Shown: positions 26,515-40,601 of the stretch, in pieces | Layout: every line of letters starts with the position of its first letter | How positions within the stretch are numbered: the stretch's first letter is position 1 | Assembly (NCBI RefSeq): GCF_910592395.1 | Contig: NC_088310.1 | Span: forward strand, 129,501 to 193,500 | DNA length: 64,000 bases | Direction: 5' to 3' | Source: Lineus longissimus | Lineage: Eukaryota; Nemertea; Pilidiophora; Heteronemertea; Lineidae | Made by a program: the position numbers and the translations under genes | The notes under the pieces: generated by a model | Databases searched by the model: none | Seen by the model: only the letters and a program-made list of their open reading frames with translations | What the model was told of the DNA's origin: nothing

Positions 26515-27499
26515 TCATGCTCTTTCTCGTTCTCAGCATTATGTCGTGACAGCTGTGTCATGCTCGTTCTCGTTCTCAGCATTACGTCGTGATAGCTGTG
26601 TCATGCTCGTTCCCGTTCTCAGCATTACGTCGCGACAGCTGTGTCATGCTCGTTCTCGTTCTCAGCATTATGTCGCGACAGCTGTGTCATGCTCGTTCTC
26701 GTTCTCAGCATTACCTCGTGACAGCTGTGTCATGCTCTTCTCGTTCTCAGCATTATGTCGCGACAGCAGTGTAGCTGTGTCATGCTCGTTCCCGTTCTCA
26801 GCATTTTGTCGCGACAGCTGTGTCATGCTCGTTCTCATTCTCAGCATCATGTCGTGACAGCTGTGTCATGCTCGTTCCCGTTCTCAGCATTATGTCGCGA
26901 CAGCTGTGTCATGCTCGTTCTCATTCTCAGCATTATGTCGCGACAGCTGTGTCATGCTCGTTCTCATTCTCAGCATTACGTCGCGACAGCAGTGTCATGC
27001 TCGTTCTCATTCTCAGCATTATGTCGCGACAGCTGTGTCATGCTCGTTCCCGTTCTCAGCATTATGTCGCGACAGCTGTGTCATGCTCGTTCCCGTTCTC
27101 AGCATTATGTCGCGACAGCTGTGTCATGCTCGTTCCCGTTCTCAGCATTATGTCGCAACAGCTGTGTAGCTGTGTCATGCTCGTTCTCGTTCTCAGCATT
27201 TTGTCGCGACAGCTGTGTCATGCTCGTTCCCGTTCTCAGCATTATGTCGCGACAGCTGTGTCATGCTCGTTCTCGTTCTCAGCATTACGTCGCGACAGCT
27301 GTGTCATGCTCGTTCTCATTCTCAGCATTATGTCGCGACAGCTGTGTCATGCTCGTTCTCATTCTCAGCATTATGTCGCGACAGCTGTGTCATGCTCGTT
27401 CTCGTTCTCAGCATTATGTCGCGACAGCTGTGTCATGCTCGTTCTCATTCTCAGCATTATGTCGCGACAGCTGTGTCATGCTCGTTCCCGTTCTCAGCA
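26515..27499. repeat. 43-bp minisatellite, about 23 units
   Basis: Units beginning TCATGCTCGTTCTCGTTCTC start at 26515, 26558, 26601 and so on to 27476. The phase shifts are one 1-bp loss near 26737 and two 8-bp gains (duplication of AGCTGTGT-type sequence) near 26767 and 27163, which account for the total length. Most units contain the perfect palindrome TGTCGCGACA followed by CAGCTG. Substitutions concentrate in the TCTCG/CCCG/TCTCA segment. The period is not a multiple of 3 and no plus-strand stop occurs in the unit, so all three plus frames remain open for long distances. Confidence 0.97.
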
Positions 27500-30400
27500 C
27501 TACTCTGTCTTCAAAGCTATCGTGGTTCGCATTTCAACAGGTTATGTTGATACTTATACATGATGACTAGGCTGCTCGCCTTTTAAACGAATCGTAAATG
27601 AACGCAGCAAAGCCCACTGTACAGGGGCATTGTAGGTCTTCCTCTCAGTGATATGTCTGCTCCTGAGACCATCAAAGTGGTTTGAACATCACCCTCGGGC
27701 CACACGGGGAGAGCGGTGTGCCACGTACGGCTTCGTTAAGTACATGTATAATGAAGCGAGGAAAACAAAAAATGCCCTATACTAAAAATCATCGTAGGAC
27801 AGGTTGGTGGCCGGAGACGATTGAAATAACCTAGTCGTGTATCAAAAGGATCACATTAACTGGCTTGTGTGCTTCCCTACCTTATATGCCGTTCACTACC
27901 GTACAGCTATTAAGAGAATGTCGGTAACCCGAAAGAGTGTGAAGCTTTGATTCACCTCGCTGGTAGACATATGTATTGCAAGTCTACATTTCCTCTGAAC
28001 TTGTCATGTCACTGCGTGTTTAATTTAGCACACCCAATCAATAATGGGTTTAGGAAGCCCATCTTGACCACCCACAAGCGTATTTGGTTACTGCTAAATC
28101 TGGACATGGTTATGTGGTGATGACACTAATCACACAAGTCACCATATCTGGACAACTTAACTACTCAAACAGGTAATGTCTCTTTCATCAGGCACGCACG
28201 TAACAGTACGAGGGATGCGTGTCTCGCAAGATGAGGTGATGTAGAGTCCTATCGTTGACGCCCTTGTCACGATGAGGGACACTAAGTGAACAGTCAGGGG
28301 ACAAGAGCTTTGTCATACTGTTCATTCATTCTGATAAATCATTCATGCAGTGTCTGCAACTCTCCACGTCCTTAGCGAAATCAGTGGGCAGAGTTTGCAC
28401 TGGCAAAGAACCGTATGCACTGGCAAGACAATACCTATTTTTATTCAAACTGCATTTGGTCAAAACATCTAATGCCAAACTGCTCTAGAAGAAGAGCTGC
28501 GGTGTATGTTTTATGTATCGGCCACTGCGGTATGTGGCACTAAATATTTCACGTCATGCTAGTTCATACAATAAAACGAAAGCTATCAATTCTGAATAGA
28601 CTGCATCCTCATGTCGATAATCTGGTGCAGTTGCATCCGCAAACATCACGGTTATCCCGCGCAAACACCTTTACTTTGCATGCTTGTCAATCTCTTCAAT
28701 GTCGGCCATCAGTGGGAGGCCCAATCGACCCGATTCCTCTTTAATCTTTAGCGATTATTACAATTCCGTGTCTTCAACGTGGACACCAGCCATCGGGACA
28801 TTGCGAATGCAAAGCTCTGGTATGGTCTATCATCTGGTGGGTAGCAGCTCCGGAATCTAAATAGGCTCTCTTCCCTCAAACCTTTCAAGTAGTTCGTAGG
28901 CTAGATCTTGACATGACACACGTTCCTATCTGAGTCATTATCGGACACTTTCTCTCGCAGAAGGACTCGTATCTCTACTACTAACTATATCCTTCCCTAG
29001 AGTCTGTTTATCTCACACGCACCCTCCTTCTTTACCCTTATCTCATGTACGTGCCTTACGATATGCGCCATAAGCCATCTTCCTCTCTGTCGGTTGTCAT
29101 CAAACACGCTTTACTTGCTAGTTAAATCGACATCCGTGGTTTCATCATGGCGAGCATTCATGACTGTATACTGTAATGTTTGCTGTATAAATGGTCATCA
29201 ATCATGCCAATAATCAGCCGATTAGTTATTTATTGTTACTAGCCCCACAATCAACAGCAACTTATGTTTTGTTTCTCAACATAACCCAAGCAATGATACT
29301 GATGACAAAGACACAAATGGTTACAGTAGTTATCTCTCGCACTCTCTCGCACTCTCACGCACTCGTCAATCTTCGAAAGATTGAGAGAAAAAAACGGGTG
29401 GCGATCTATTTCCAATCTGTTCTCTTCCCCACCGCATTTCGCAGATATATTTCCATGCTCACCAAAGTGTCTGCTGGACGGATTAATATAGAGACAATAA
29501 TCAATCTATGTATCTCGTGCAGGCAAGGTGTTACTAATGTCACGCGTTTTATCTCACGCTATCTTACTTCTCATTAATCACTGTGTAAGCCTGTGAATCC
29601 GTTGTGTTGGCAAACTTTAATAGATTATGCGTATGCACTGTTCAGCGTTCCCTGAACCCGCTATTCTTCCGGTTCGCAACAGAAGTGACGCCATGTGATA
29701 TTCAGAAATCCCTTCAGTCTGACCATTGGATGTAGGATCCTGTGACCGAAGGCCGCAGAGATCAGGTAGACCCCATCGATTACCACTTGTGCGGATACCA
29801 GGCCGCCTTCCCAGGGATTAATGGCCTTGTTGCCCCTCTTGTTTGATCTCTGTAGAGATCAATGACAGCGTGCTGGTAACTGGTTCAGTCATTGGCCTCA
29901 TTTAAGTTCGAGATCCAACATCGTTGACAGTCAATTAGTTGTCCGTTTTGTCCGTCGTCAAAGTCAGTCTTCTATCAATCGTACATGTGAATATCCTTTG
30001 ACCCTCATACAACGGGAATGTTTCAAAAACGTAAGTAATTGAATCGATCGTTGATTATGTTTATTGATTGTCCTTAATGAAAACGGACTAGTCTCTCCAT
30101 TCACTTTAGCGACCAAATATACTAAAGTGCACGTAGCTCACAAAAAACTGTTCTTGCCATATGAAATTGCTCTTCCATTTGTTCATTCCAGCATGCCGAA
30201 GGTTTGCTCTGCAAAATACCAGGTTGATTAGCGGACATGGAATTATATGCCGCAGCATCAATTACCTGGGCTTGCATTTATTGACAGCGATCAATGGTGC
30301 ATTCAGAGGATCCAGATTTATCTTTCCGATCGTTCTCAGAGGGATCGATCCTTATTACTTCCCATTACTCAGTCTATAAGTCACATTCATGGTGGCAACA

Positions 30401-31689
30401 CGATAACTCCATACCACCTGTATCGGCAAAAACATCAGAGAGAAGCGAATCCATACCACAGAATCGATCAGACGACTCGGTCTATTCGATGATGGCCATG
30501 ACGTCCCCATGATTTAGTAGAGTGTTACTTCCTGTCAACATCCAGTTGGAGTAGAATGTTCAAAGGGGAACTATGTTATGCATCGTATCGGCTTCATGAT
30601 GAATACATGTAGAAGTTTGAAATGATGAGATGAGGATTCCAATAATTGCATTCCGTTTAGCGGTCTTGGAGTGGCATTTTTAGCATGTTTATCTGTTGAT
30701 TAACAGAAAGCATGAAAATACTGCATTACCAAATTTAAAGAAAATGTACATGTTTTCTCCAATTGTTACTTAGGCAATATGGAAACATCCTATCGAGTTT
30801 AGTGACCGCAATTATATATGGTCAGTGATTCTCTCCTTATATCTGTATAGCCAGCCAGAAACGCACGCGCTTAGTGCTTCTGCAAAAACAGGCTTAGCCA
30901 TATCAGGCATGCCGATCAGGTCAGCTTGAAGAAGACGACAACCTGTCATCTAATATGACAGCTCCTAATGCTCTCGTATGAAGATGTGGCACACGACATT
31001 ATTACACCGTGATTTTTCTGAGGCGAGAGTTAACGTCTGCAGACCGTTATATGGGCATCTTTTAAAATGTTTTGCCAGATATTCAGGCTTGTCTGAAACA
31101 CTAGACACAAATGCAAAGATGCTTGCATCCAGGATTGGCGATGTAGTTGAAGTTCTCTCTAACCAACTTAAAATATATCGCATTTTAGATAAAGTGTGGA
31201 AAAGTCGGGCTACATTAACAAAACCAAGCACACAGAAGAACGTGTGTGATAGACACAAGTGTGTCTACCTGGACACACCCTTCTACTGACACAAGGCGAT
31301 CATGTAGGATGAGTCTCCCTCCTCCCGTATAGTCGCGTGCATGAATCGATGTGTCTGATGATGTCAGGTAAGTTTGTCGCCACTCACCTGTCAAATATGT
31401 ACAAGACACTTGCAATCAGTCATTGTATCACGTTCGTTAATTCACTGTTAGTTAATGAGCGGAAAAAACATAAAAAGGTCCCAAAAAACTCAGCTGCTCG
31501 TCCACATACGAAAAGATCAACTTATCTTAAAGGAATTTCAGTAAGAAATAACCATAGCTGTGCTTTTGGCTGCACGTATGTTTAGGTCTCTCCTGGTTAG
31601 ACTTCCGATTATTTCCTGTTCAACTTGAAGAGGGTGGTTGGATTAATATTGAATATACTGGTTCGTGTGGGTTCCAAACATCTCGAATA
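27500..31689. other. non-coding stretch, nothing recognised
   Basis: Unique DNA. It contains a small 10-bp x3 repeat (TCTCGCACTC type) at 29335-29364 and a 20-bp hairpin with the stem TTGATCTC at 29843-29862. Overlapping frames on both strands near 30965-31289 are about 100 codons long but match no family I know. Confidence 0.5.
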
Positions 31690-32200
31690 AGACTTTCAAA
31701 ACATCCAACAATCTTTCACCAACAACAACGAATACCATAGAGTCGTGGTCAAGAAACCATTCGAGACAGGACAGGCGGAAGAAATCACCAATATGTAGAT
31801 CGCCAGTTCTCATATCACCCCCATATACAGAAAGTGCTTCATACAAAATCAAAAGATTCATCCAGAACCTGGCCCACCTAGGTGTTGTCTACACCAAGCA
31901 ACACACGCTAAAACACTGTTCCCAGCCAATGGGAGAAACAGCTTCAATCAAGGGGGAGAGCATACAAGTTGGACTGCTCCCGACGGCTGAGCTACATTGG
32001 TGAAACATGCAGACCACTCACTGAACGTCTGGCCGGAGGACCCGAAACCAGCAGCCCACGAGCACTTACAAAACAACAGGGGACATTTAATCAACTGGAA
32101 TGATGTCATAATACTAAACAAGCGATTAGAAGAAGACAATAAGAGGCTATACAGATCAAGGCACACAAGCCCTCTCTAAAAACACACTTTTGGAGGGAGA
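31690..32200 (+). pseudogene. decayed Penelope-like retroelement fragment, GIY-YIG end
   Basis: Three plus-strand pieces line up in the order of the C-terminal part of Penelope-like elements. First, near 31814-31905, is the linker with PPYTESASYKIKRFIQNL and then a Val-Val-Tyr and Thr-Leu-Lys pattern. Second, in another frame from about 31970, is AYKLDCSRRLSYIGETCRPL, the YIG half of a GIY-YIG endonuclease domain. Third, in a further frame from about 32051, are an Ala-His-Glu-His-Leu motif and INWNDVIIL, matching the family's EH...H.I.W...IL tail. At least two frameshifts and a deletion between the second and third parts show it is dead. No reverse transcriptase domain was found upstream. The minus-strand frames here are shadows. 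Confidence 0.7.
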
Positions 32201-35200
32201 ACAATGATTTGTCATGGCTGACCTAACGGAATCATATGCTGTCATGGTCATTTGGGCTTGCCTTCTTTTGTCTGTCCCTCCAACATGGTAGGTGATGACG
32301 TCAAGTGAAACCATTCATTACAAGTGTTGTGAACAAAACTATTAGAAGGACAGCCAATGGAACTTTAGAGGATTGGTAAACCATACAAAAAAGCCAACCA
32401 CGGATCTTATTCACATGGTGCCTGGTAAAGCGCTTCGAGAACAATATTCACCTGTTGATGATACTGATCAACGGCTATCAACCAGAAAACCCTATCTGTA
32501 GTTCGAAGCCAAGCTATTCATTAGAGTATCGAAGAATGAGAAAAAAGAGATAACGACGTAATCTATCAGAGACAATGAGGGGATCCAACTCAAGTGTTAG
32601 TGTTTTCTGAGGGCGGAGCGAGAGGGAATATTGTTGTCTAGAATGAGATAGATCACACAATTAATCCACGGTGATTAATCGAATTACATTGAAAACTTCT
32701 TTGCACTAAACTGCCAGTAGGCCTGCACTGCGTTAACAACATCTTAACCTCCAAGGAAAAACAGGTGGAACAAGGGGCCGGGCATGTGCTGTCTTGACAA
32801 GGCTGGTCACCCTGGCGCTCCCTTTGAAGGAGATATCCAAAGAAGAATGAAATAAAAAGACTTCTAGCGTTGAAATCACGGGCTTCATGGTGCAGGTTTT
32901 ATTGACTCTTTGGAGCACTTATTGACGTATTTCCGCTTTACAGAGATTGACACATGTCAAACTGAGTACTCAGTGACTCGTGAGAGACTGTTCCCAATTA
33001 TGGCTGAGTACGACTGTGTCTGAATATCACAGCTACTTTGTCTTGATTGTGTTGATGCCTCTTCTTTCACCATAATGGGATTGTACCTAAGTCGATTCTT
33101 ACCGCGCAAAACTGGGTAACTGCATTGCTTTCTAGACCAGATAATAGTATGTCAGTCAGGAGATTATGGATAGCTGATGACGAGGATGAGGATGGAAGGG
33201 TGATGACATCGATTTCTTGTCAGTCATTTTGATCAGTCACTTCTCCACCCAAGGAGGATTGTGGAAGGACGTCTCTACAGACATGTAGAGGTCTTGGTCT
33301 ATTAAGCATGTTTGTCAAGGAGGGCGTTGAATCACTCTCGCCCAACACATCATATAGTGCGTTTGAGGCAGTTTAACATTGAAGGCAATGGCAAATATGT
33401 TCTCAGTATTTCAGGAAATAACAAGTCATTCGCCACCTTATGTGATGGTCAAGTCCACTCGTTCAGGGAAGCGATCAGGTTCTATTTTTGGCGCTGGAGA
33501 ATGCACTTGCTTCTTCTACATCTATTAACTCCTTTCATTGAAGAAGTTAGTGTACCGTTGTCCGCAATGGTATAGATATGCATGCTAGTAACAGTAGTGT
33601 TTGCTGACCGTGCTATTCAGATTAACATGATCCTGTGTTCCTGGTGAAATCGCGGACTCTACAATAGAGCAAGATCTTGGCCACGAAAACTCCCATTTGA
33701 TTAACACCAGCTCCTCCTGTTCCTTTAAGACAGCTGAAGTACTATTATCTAAGACGAATATGTACTATTTATATCATACTGTCACACAACCATGAATCAT
33801 TCTTAATGAAAATTGACTTTGATATCAAATAAATCATAATATAAATTCACCTATCAAGTTTACATTATTCATACTATTAGTTAATTGAGTTTATGATATC
33901 GGGAAAATCTGAATGAAATCTTTAGGGACAAGATGGCTGTCGTGTTTGCATAGTGTACCTTTCGTGCACTACATGCATTGATATGTTACTATGTGATATA
34001 AGTTGTACCACCTGTGAGCATTTAAAACGATCAATCAATTCAAATGCATTTATTGGATTTTATTGTTGAAACAGCAATGTGCCGCCAATTACATGACCTG
34101 AGGCACTCATTGTAAAGAATGTATGTTTTCTCCATCTGCAATGTTCGGCTCATTAAAGTAGTATGAATTAAAGTAGATTTCGTGGCAGAGCCTTACGTTA
34201 TGCTTGTTGAAGGTGGTCACAAGATCACGTTCCATCATTCCATTTTGAGATAATGGACAAAAACACCATGCCGCTTAGTGGAAAAATGCTGCACACTGGC
34301 TTATTGGCTCGTTTTCATGTCAAGGGCTACAGACCGGGAGTTGTCAATGTGTCATCTATTCAGTTTTCACAAAAATACCACTAAACTATCTTCTCGCATT
34401 AACATTCTCAATTGGTGACTGACTGCTGGAGTCACCAGAGGAATGTTGGACTTTTTTATCCAACATGTAATGCAGAGAGAGTATTGGGTTGTTGACCTTC
34501 GCTATATGCAGGCATCCTATTGCCTTCACGTTGTGCATACGTGCTAGTGGCCTTAGCTATTCAATCTAAAAGTGAAGATGTCCAATACTTTGCATTATCA
34601 GAGAGCAAGAAGAACCACAAGCATGTTCACCAAGGGTAATCAAGAACAAGTTCTGATCAGAGGTTCATGTAAAGCTCAACACAATCAATGTCGGGTCGAC
34701 GGCTCAGTCACTGTCATTGAATGTTGCGCAATTAACAATCGACGGCTGAGAACGCAGACTGATTGATGCTGATTGCTTCCTCGTTGGGGATATACTAGAA
34801 TTAGTTTGACGTTTTTAACTATGGGCACTTTTGGATGAAACCAAACTCAGTTGTTAGAAATGACTAAAGCCAAGTGTCGTCTGTGTCGTCTGTTCAGTTC
34901 CAGTTGATTGAGTAAACCAGTCTTTTCATTGGTCAACAATGATTAATGGTTGGCTAAGCTTCTTTGTGTTAGACAAAGCAATTTGCTACTTGTTCGTATG
35001 ATGTCGTTTGATTCGATTGTAATGGTCTTTGGTTCAGTCGAGCACATCAGCTGTAATGATCGAATCTTCCCTTCGGTTGTATCGAATAATAACACAATGT
35101 AGTTGATAGATTTATAGCTATCAACCGAAGTCATGAGAGGTCTACTGTCAAATACGTTCTATGAAGAGAAATGACGGATTATCTGTACAGTTGATACTGC

Positions 35201-38200
35201 ACTTGATCAGTGCTGCTGATTGAGGGCTTCCTGACTTAACAATGGCCTTGTACCCAAAGACACCTTAAGCAACACAACGGACAGATGAACAAAACTGAAG
35301 CCTGGTGCACTCTCATGCAAAACGTTGATCACATGATTACATTGTTCACGAGTGTAACAGTGTATCTTTGCCACACGTCGATCAACAGGTTTCAGGCGAG
35401 GCCTTTATTGTACACTTGCCTATGAATAATCGCGTCAATCTTTAAATCAATATGTAAAGTACCAGCAAAATGAAATATGTTTATGCAAGTTGCAGTACAT
35501 TGATCTAGACTGACAGGGAAAAAGAGCCATTCCAGCGAATGCAATAACCTGTTTAGTACACATCCTAGTCGTGAAATCACGACACACGTCGTAAGCAGTC
35601 GTTTGTGCCAAATCTTAATGACTGGATTGGTACGGCATGCATCAGATGCATGAAGCATGATGCATCTATCTGATTGCTGGAGAGCCTGGGCGATATTACA
35701 GCTTATCCCGAGGCTAGACATGACGTAGAAACAGAAGTTGTTGCCTGCTTAACTAACCTATTTTCGTATCTTCTATTCCTTATTGAAAGTTATCAACCAA
35801 TGTAAGATTAGTCTGAGATAAACTCCACTTGAGAAATACGTTAGATACAACAAGGTAGCGAGGAACCAGCTACTTTAGAAAACACACAGGCACTACAACC
35901 CAAGCCATACGAGACCGTTTTATCTCTCAACTCTATTTTCGAATTCTGATTCATTGAGAATTTCAGCAGAACTGCTGTAGGCTATCGGTCATTGCTTAAA
36001 GATGAGATAGGAAAAAAATGCATGGTAGATTCTTTCAGCGTTTTGTCGACTCGAATGTAAGTCTACATTATTGCCACTCTTTCTCATCTCCAGTGAGTCT
36101 ACCCAGTATGGCTGACTGTGTAAGTCAACTGCTGCCAAGAAAGGTGTGTTGTCTGTGTTTGAAGAACAGGTTTTTATTCCACTCCATCGATGCTATTGGT
36201 GTTACAGATATTCATATGGCTTAAGCTCTCACCTGTTGTTACCACAACAACGTGACGCCAGTCATGTGACAAGCCTTACAGACCATATCCAACTTTCAAT
36301 GAATAAATACATATGACATCCCATACAAAGTCACAAATGGGCCCCAATGGCAACAAGTACTTAAACATTTATTGGCATCTGTGGTTGATATCGGTAATAA
36401 ATACTCATCGGAATTGCGGGAAATTGGTCCAAATGCAAACCATGTTCCTTAGATGAACCTTGCATGCTCTTTGTGGTAGTCATGCTCGACCTTGTACAAC
36501 CACTGGGCATGACTGTGAGCTTCTGCATAGAGACGATTTAATGAAGGACCACTTAGCCTACTCAATTAACGTTTAGAACGATAACCATGATGCGTTTCCA
36601 TAACACATGTTTCAAACACAACCCATCTCGCCATAACTTTAACTTTCAATGTTTCTCAGTGACATGAGCACGGTGAACGTTTTCTGTTTCCTTCTTTAGT
36701 ATATGAATTAAGATGGGTAATTTGTCGGATCAGGGTCAAGGTGCCGAGAAATTTAAAACAGTCGTTAATCAAGCTTTCATAGTTAATGCCTTCATTAATG
36801 AACGCAGCGTTGTTGAAGCTTTTCCTAGCATATCGTCATGCTAATTGATGAATTCGTGGCGGGATATTTGCCGCAATCAATTTCTTAACAGAAATCATGG
36901 CAGCATTCGTCTTTTCACGGCAATCAGGGTAGGACTCTGAGAACCCTTTGGAAATGCACTCTATTTTTACAGTAGGATTTGCATGGTCTTTGGATTAATC
37001 AGGTTGTTTGACATGTTTCATAATTCCGAATCAAGATTGAAGCAGCCTAATGTACATCCACGTTATCATACCGCCTGCCAGGGCTTGCTAAAGTAATGGG
37101 TGATAAACCATCATTATTTTGATATAGCAACAGGTAGTTTATAAACAAGACTTCCTAAAGTACATGATAGACATGTTGGTCTATTATCCACGGCCAGACA
37201 TATCAACAGACAAGACACATTTACTCTCTGACTAATATCCTGATACTGACGTAGGTAGTGAATAAGTGACAGCTAAGAAGAGTGACCCAGGTAGAAAATC
37301 CCTTCTAACAAGATTCTTATAAAGATCTTACTGAGTTTGTCCACATGCACATGTACATTCTTGACATGATTCATGAAAGATTCTTAGCTATTTGTTGTAA
37401 TAATTGATAATAATTCGAGTGGACCTTTTGCCTGGTCTTGCAATTTTTGCACCTGTCTTTTTCAGAGTGTTTGATCTATGAACCTCAGGTTTTAAGTGAA
37501 TGTGACACGGATCCGTATGATAATGCGACTGTAATATGACAGCTATTGGTATCATTCTATATTCTGTCGTGGTCTCGTTTTTTAGTTGGGGCACACCCGA
37601 AGATTTCATAGAGATCATTTCTGTATCGCGCATCCAATAATAATTCAATGAATTCAATTTTATGAAACATACACTTCCCATTTTTTCTTTTCCAATCAAA
37701 TTCGTCATCTGGTATAAAACGTGAAGATCACTTGTCATTCGCAGTCACAAAGTCATGCTTCATCAATGCTCTATAAATGATGCATAGTGGCAAACTCAAA
37801 ATTGGATGTCATTTTCGAAATGGTTGTCATGCACAACTGACAATTAGGGGGAGCAATCGATGTATTAGAATCCGAGAGTGACTAATGAGCCAAGTCAATA
37901 CAAGCTGACATAATGGCAGGGAGAAATCGTTATGTTTGCAGTTTAATGATGAAGATTCCACAGCTTTTCTTTTGTTACTAACCCTTGTTAGATTTGGTAA
38001 GTTTTTTTCTTATGAAATGAGATCTCACAGAGCTAGAACAAGACTCGGGCATGAACGCATACCAGATGGCGCCATCACTTCACCATTTCTGATCATTCAC
38101 TGCATTGAGCCATCTGTTTGAATTCACCTAACATGAAGCCATACCATGTGAGTTCCGTCGGTCGAAAACATACATTATGCCATGTACGAATATCTATCAA

Positions 38201-40426
38201 GTACACGTACATGGCTTTTTCATTTCAGATTTCGATGCCTCTCTTGGCCACATGTTCACAACTCAAGTCGAACGAAACACACGTAGCATTCATAACGATT
38301 TTCCGTCATTCATCTAGAACAAGATTTTATATCAGCTTTGGAGGCAGCAGTACAGGCTTTATTCACACTGTAAAAGAAAACGTTGGCAATAAGAACTTCA
38401 GTCATAGATTACTTGTTTATGAAGTGTTAGTCCTGTCACCAATGGATATGAGAATAATGCTGGATTTTGTGATAAAAACCTACATCGTACAGATTGTGTT
38501 AACATGTTATCATAGATGAATTTAGGATATTTACTTGACTTTAAAACACTAAATCTTCCGAAGGTGGATTTCTTATCCAATATTTGGAAAAGCACTAGAT
38601 CCTGAAACACCACTAACTAACTACTATTGTGTGTTGAACTCCCAACTGCCTCATAACTATCTAAACATGAAAACCCTGGCGAGATTTAAGAGAGAAAGAT
38701 GTTTTTCCCAATACAGCAACTTGAACGCGATGAATGAAAGTGTACTGGGAACAATAGGACCTACAGAATAGACTGATAAATAATAAATCCTCATCACGTA
38801 TAAACTGTTCACACGGCTCAACATTGCCATCCATGTATCAAGCTCAACTTTGACATTTCTGCCACAACCAAATGAAAATTCTAATTTCATTAGATCACAG
38901 CTCTCTCGGAATGACATCCAATTTTATGGCTAGATGAAGGGAACCTTATTGGAATTGTTTTTACGGTACACTCTCCTCGTTCGTGAGTGAGCTCAATATT
39001 GAAATAGCTACCAAACTCATTTTCAACTTTGATTGGTGTGCTAAGCATCTTCTCTCGAGAAGACAAAAAGGAGTCTGGGAGCTGTTGAGTCAATGGTTAC
39101 ATGTAACTTACAGATCTAACATATCACCTGCGTGGTAAAAAGTGAATGAAACGAAAAGGTCCATTCCAATTTCGCTGATTCTGTTGAATTGACGTTGATG
39201 TCTTATTAAAAATGGTGGCAAATCAGTCCGTTTATTTTAACACGCACCACTCGTCAACATAACGTTATGGATATGTACACACTGATGAGAATGCTACCTG
39301 CATGTAAATTAGCAATGTGATCAGAATCTGTCAATTATAATATAATGCAATCAAGTGTCGACAGTAATATAAGGATATATCATCACTAGATGTTTATCTA
39401 ATTGCTAAGTGCTTGACAACCACCCGGGGCCCTTTCCGTCATTATGCAGCGTGAGGATGCGACAGAATGACTCGTCATTCAGCAAGTTGACTTGTAGTTG
39501 TTTCACTATTTACCAAACAATCAATGACATGTGGTGTGTATCTATAGTGCAAATCGCATGGAGCGCTGTTATTCGATCCAAAAATAGTCATTTTACATGA
39601 AATTACTATGCTGGCACTCAGTCAATACGAACAGTTAACAATGTGTCGCTTTAAATAAAACCTCAAGCCCGTTATGTAAGGCAAATTAACATACGTTTAC
39701 ATGACCTTTGGAAGCAATGCTGAAACGTTGGGTGGGGCAATTGTTTGTTATATAAGTAAAACAGTGAGAAGAATAAATATGAAGGGCTTTCGTAGTAGAT
39801 GTAAGTTTGAACATAATGATAACAAATCCATTTAACATGAGTGTAAAGGCTGAAACGTTAACATCTGTCAGTTTTATTTCGCTCTGAATGAGTTAAACAT
39901 TAGGATACCCGAAACTACCATGATAGTCGGCAACGAATCTACTAGTATCGGTTATCGTTCACGTCGGAAGCAGAACTGAGAATGGGAGTTACAGGTGCGG
40001 GGTAACCTGTACCGGCTTGCCATTGATGAGCAGCGAATCTTAGAAGAATGTAGCGTAATCTGACGCTGTTTTGTTTACTTGCTTGGTCTATCGGCCATGA
40101 AGCACATTATCATCCACCCCCTTATTACGTCGTCATGATCACGAGGGACACATCGCAAAATATACAACTGCAAGAACTCTCATTAGTACAAAGAATAGGA
40201 AAACGCCTATCAATACAATATAAACAAACCAATGTTACTATGGCAACGCAACTGTTGCATAAACATGCATCAAAGGTGCCATCAACTTTGAAAATATGTT
40301 ATGTATGCTGATTTAGAGAACAGGTGACACTTATTGGGAAAAGCGTAATTCATTATTGTATCTGTCAGTGTTTGTATTTCTTTGATGTTTGTGTTGATCT
40401 TGGTCAAGTTGATGGAAAAGTATACC
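32201..40426. other. long non-coding stretch, nothing firm recognised
   Basis: About 8 kb of unique AT-rich DNA. Frames above 100 codons at 35392-35721 (-), 37388-37738 (-) and 38118-38519 (+) match no family, and two minus frames at 38657-39093 also cannot be placed. If the channel gene with its first exon at 41267-41597 runs leftwards, some of this is its intron. A search by eye for the family's second-exon pattern (TIGFG filter and second pore) found nothing. An X-box-like site is at 40234-40247. Confidence 0.45.
40234..40247. promoter_or_regulatory. X-box-like motif (candidate RFX site)
   Basis: GTTACTATGGCAAC fits RYYNYYATRRNRAC throughout. It lies about 1 kb into what should be the first intron of the channel gene. 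Chance alone would give one or two such matches in 64 kb, so this is only a candidate. Confidence 0.2.
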
Positions 40427-40601
40427 TTTACTTTAAAGAAGCATTGACCTTCAAATACAAGTTTACTTTAAAGAAGCATTGACCTTCAAATACAAGTTTA
40501 CTTTAAAGAAGCATTGACCTTCAAATACAAGTTTACTTTAAAGAAGCATTGACCTTCAAATACAAGTTTACTTTAAAGAAGCATTGACCTTCAAATACAA
40601 G
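40427..40601. repeat. 35-bp tandem repeat, exactly 5 copies
   Basis: Units start at 40427, 40462, 40497, 40532 and 40567 and end at 40601. The copies look identical, which indicates a very recent expansion or effective homogenisation. The array lies about 660 bp past the splice donor of the channel exon, in its presumed intron 1. Confidence 0.97.

Noticed and set aside
26755-27570. 271-codon and other long ORFs across the 43-bp array
   Set aside because: Same artefact of a stop-free 43-bp unit. The peptides are just the repeat read in each frame.
33150-33210. Ala-Asp-Asp motif in the plus frame suggestive of a reverse-transcriptase box
   Set aside because: The surrounding sequence is a short acidic run from GAGGATGAGGATG repeats, with no other RT motifs.
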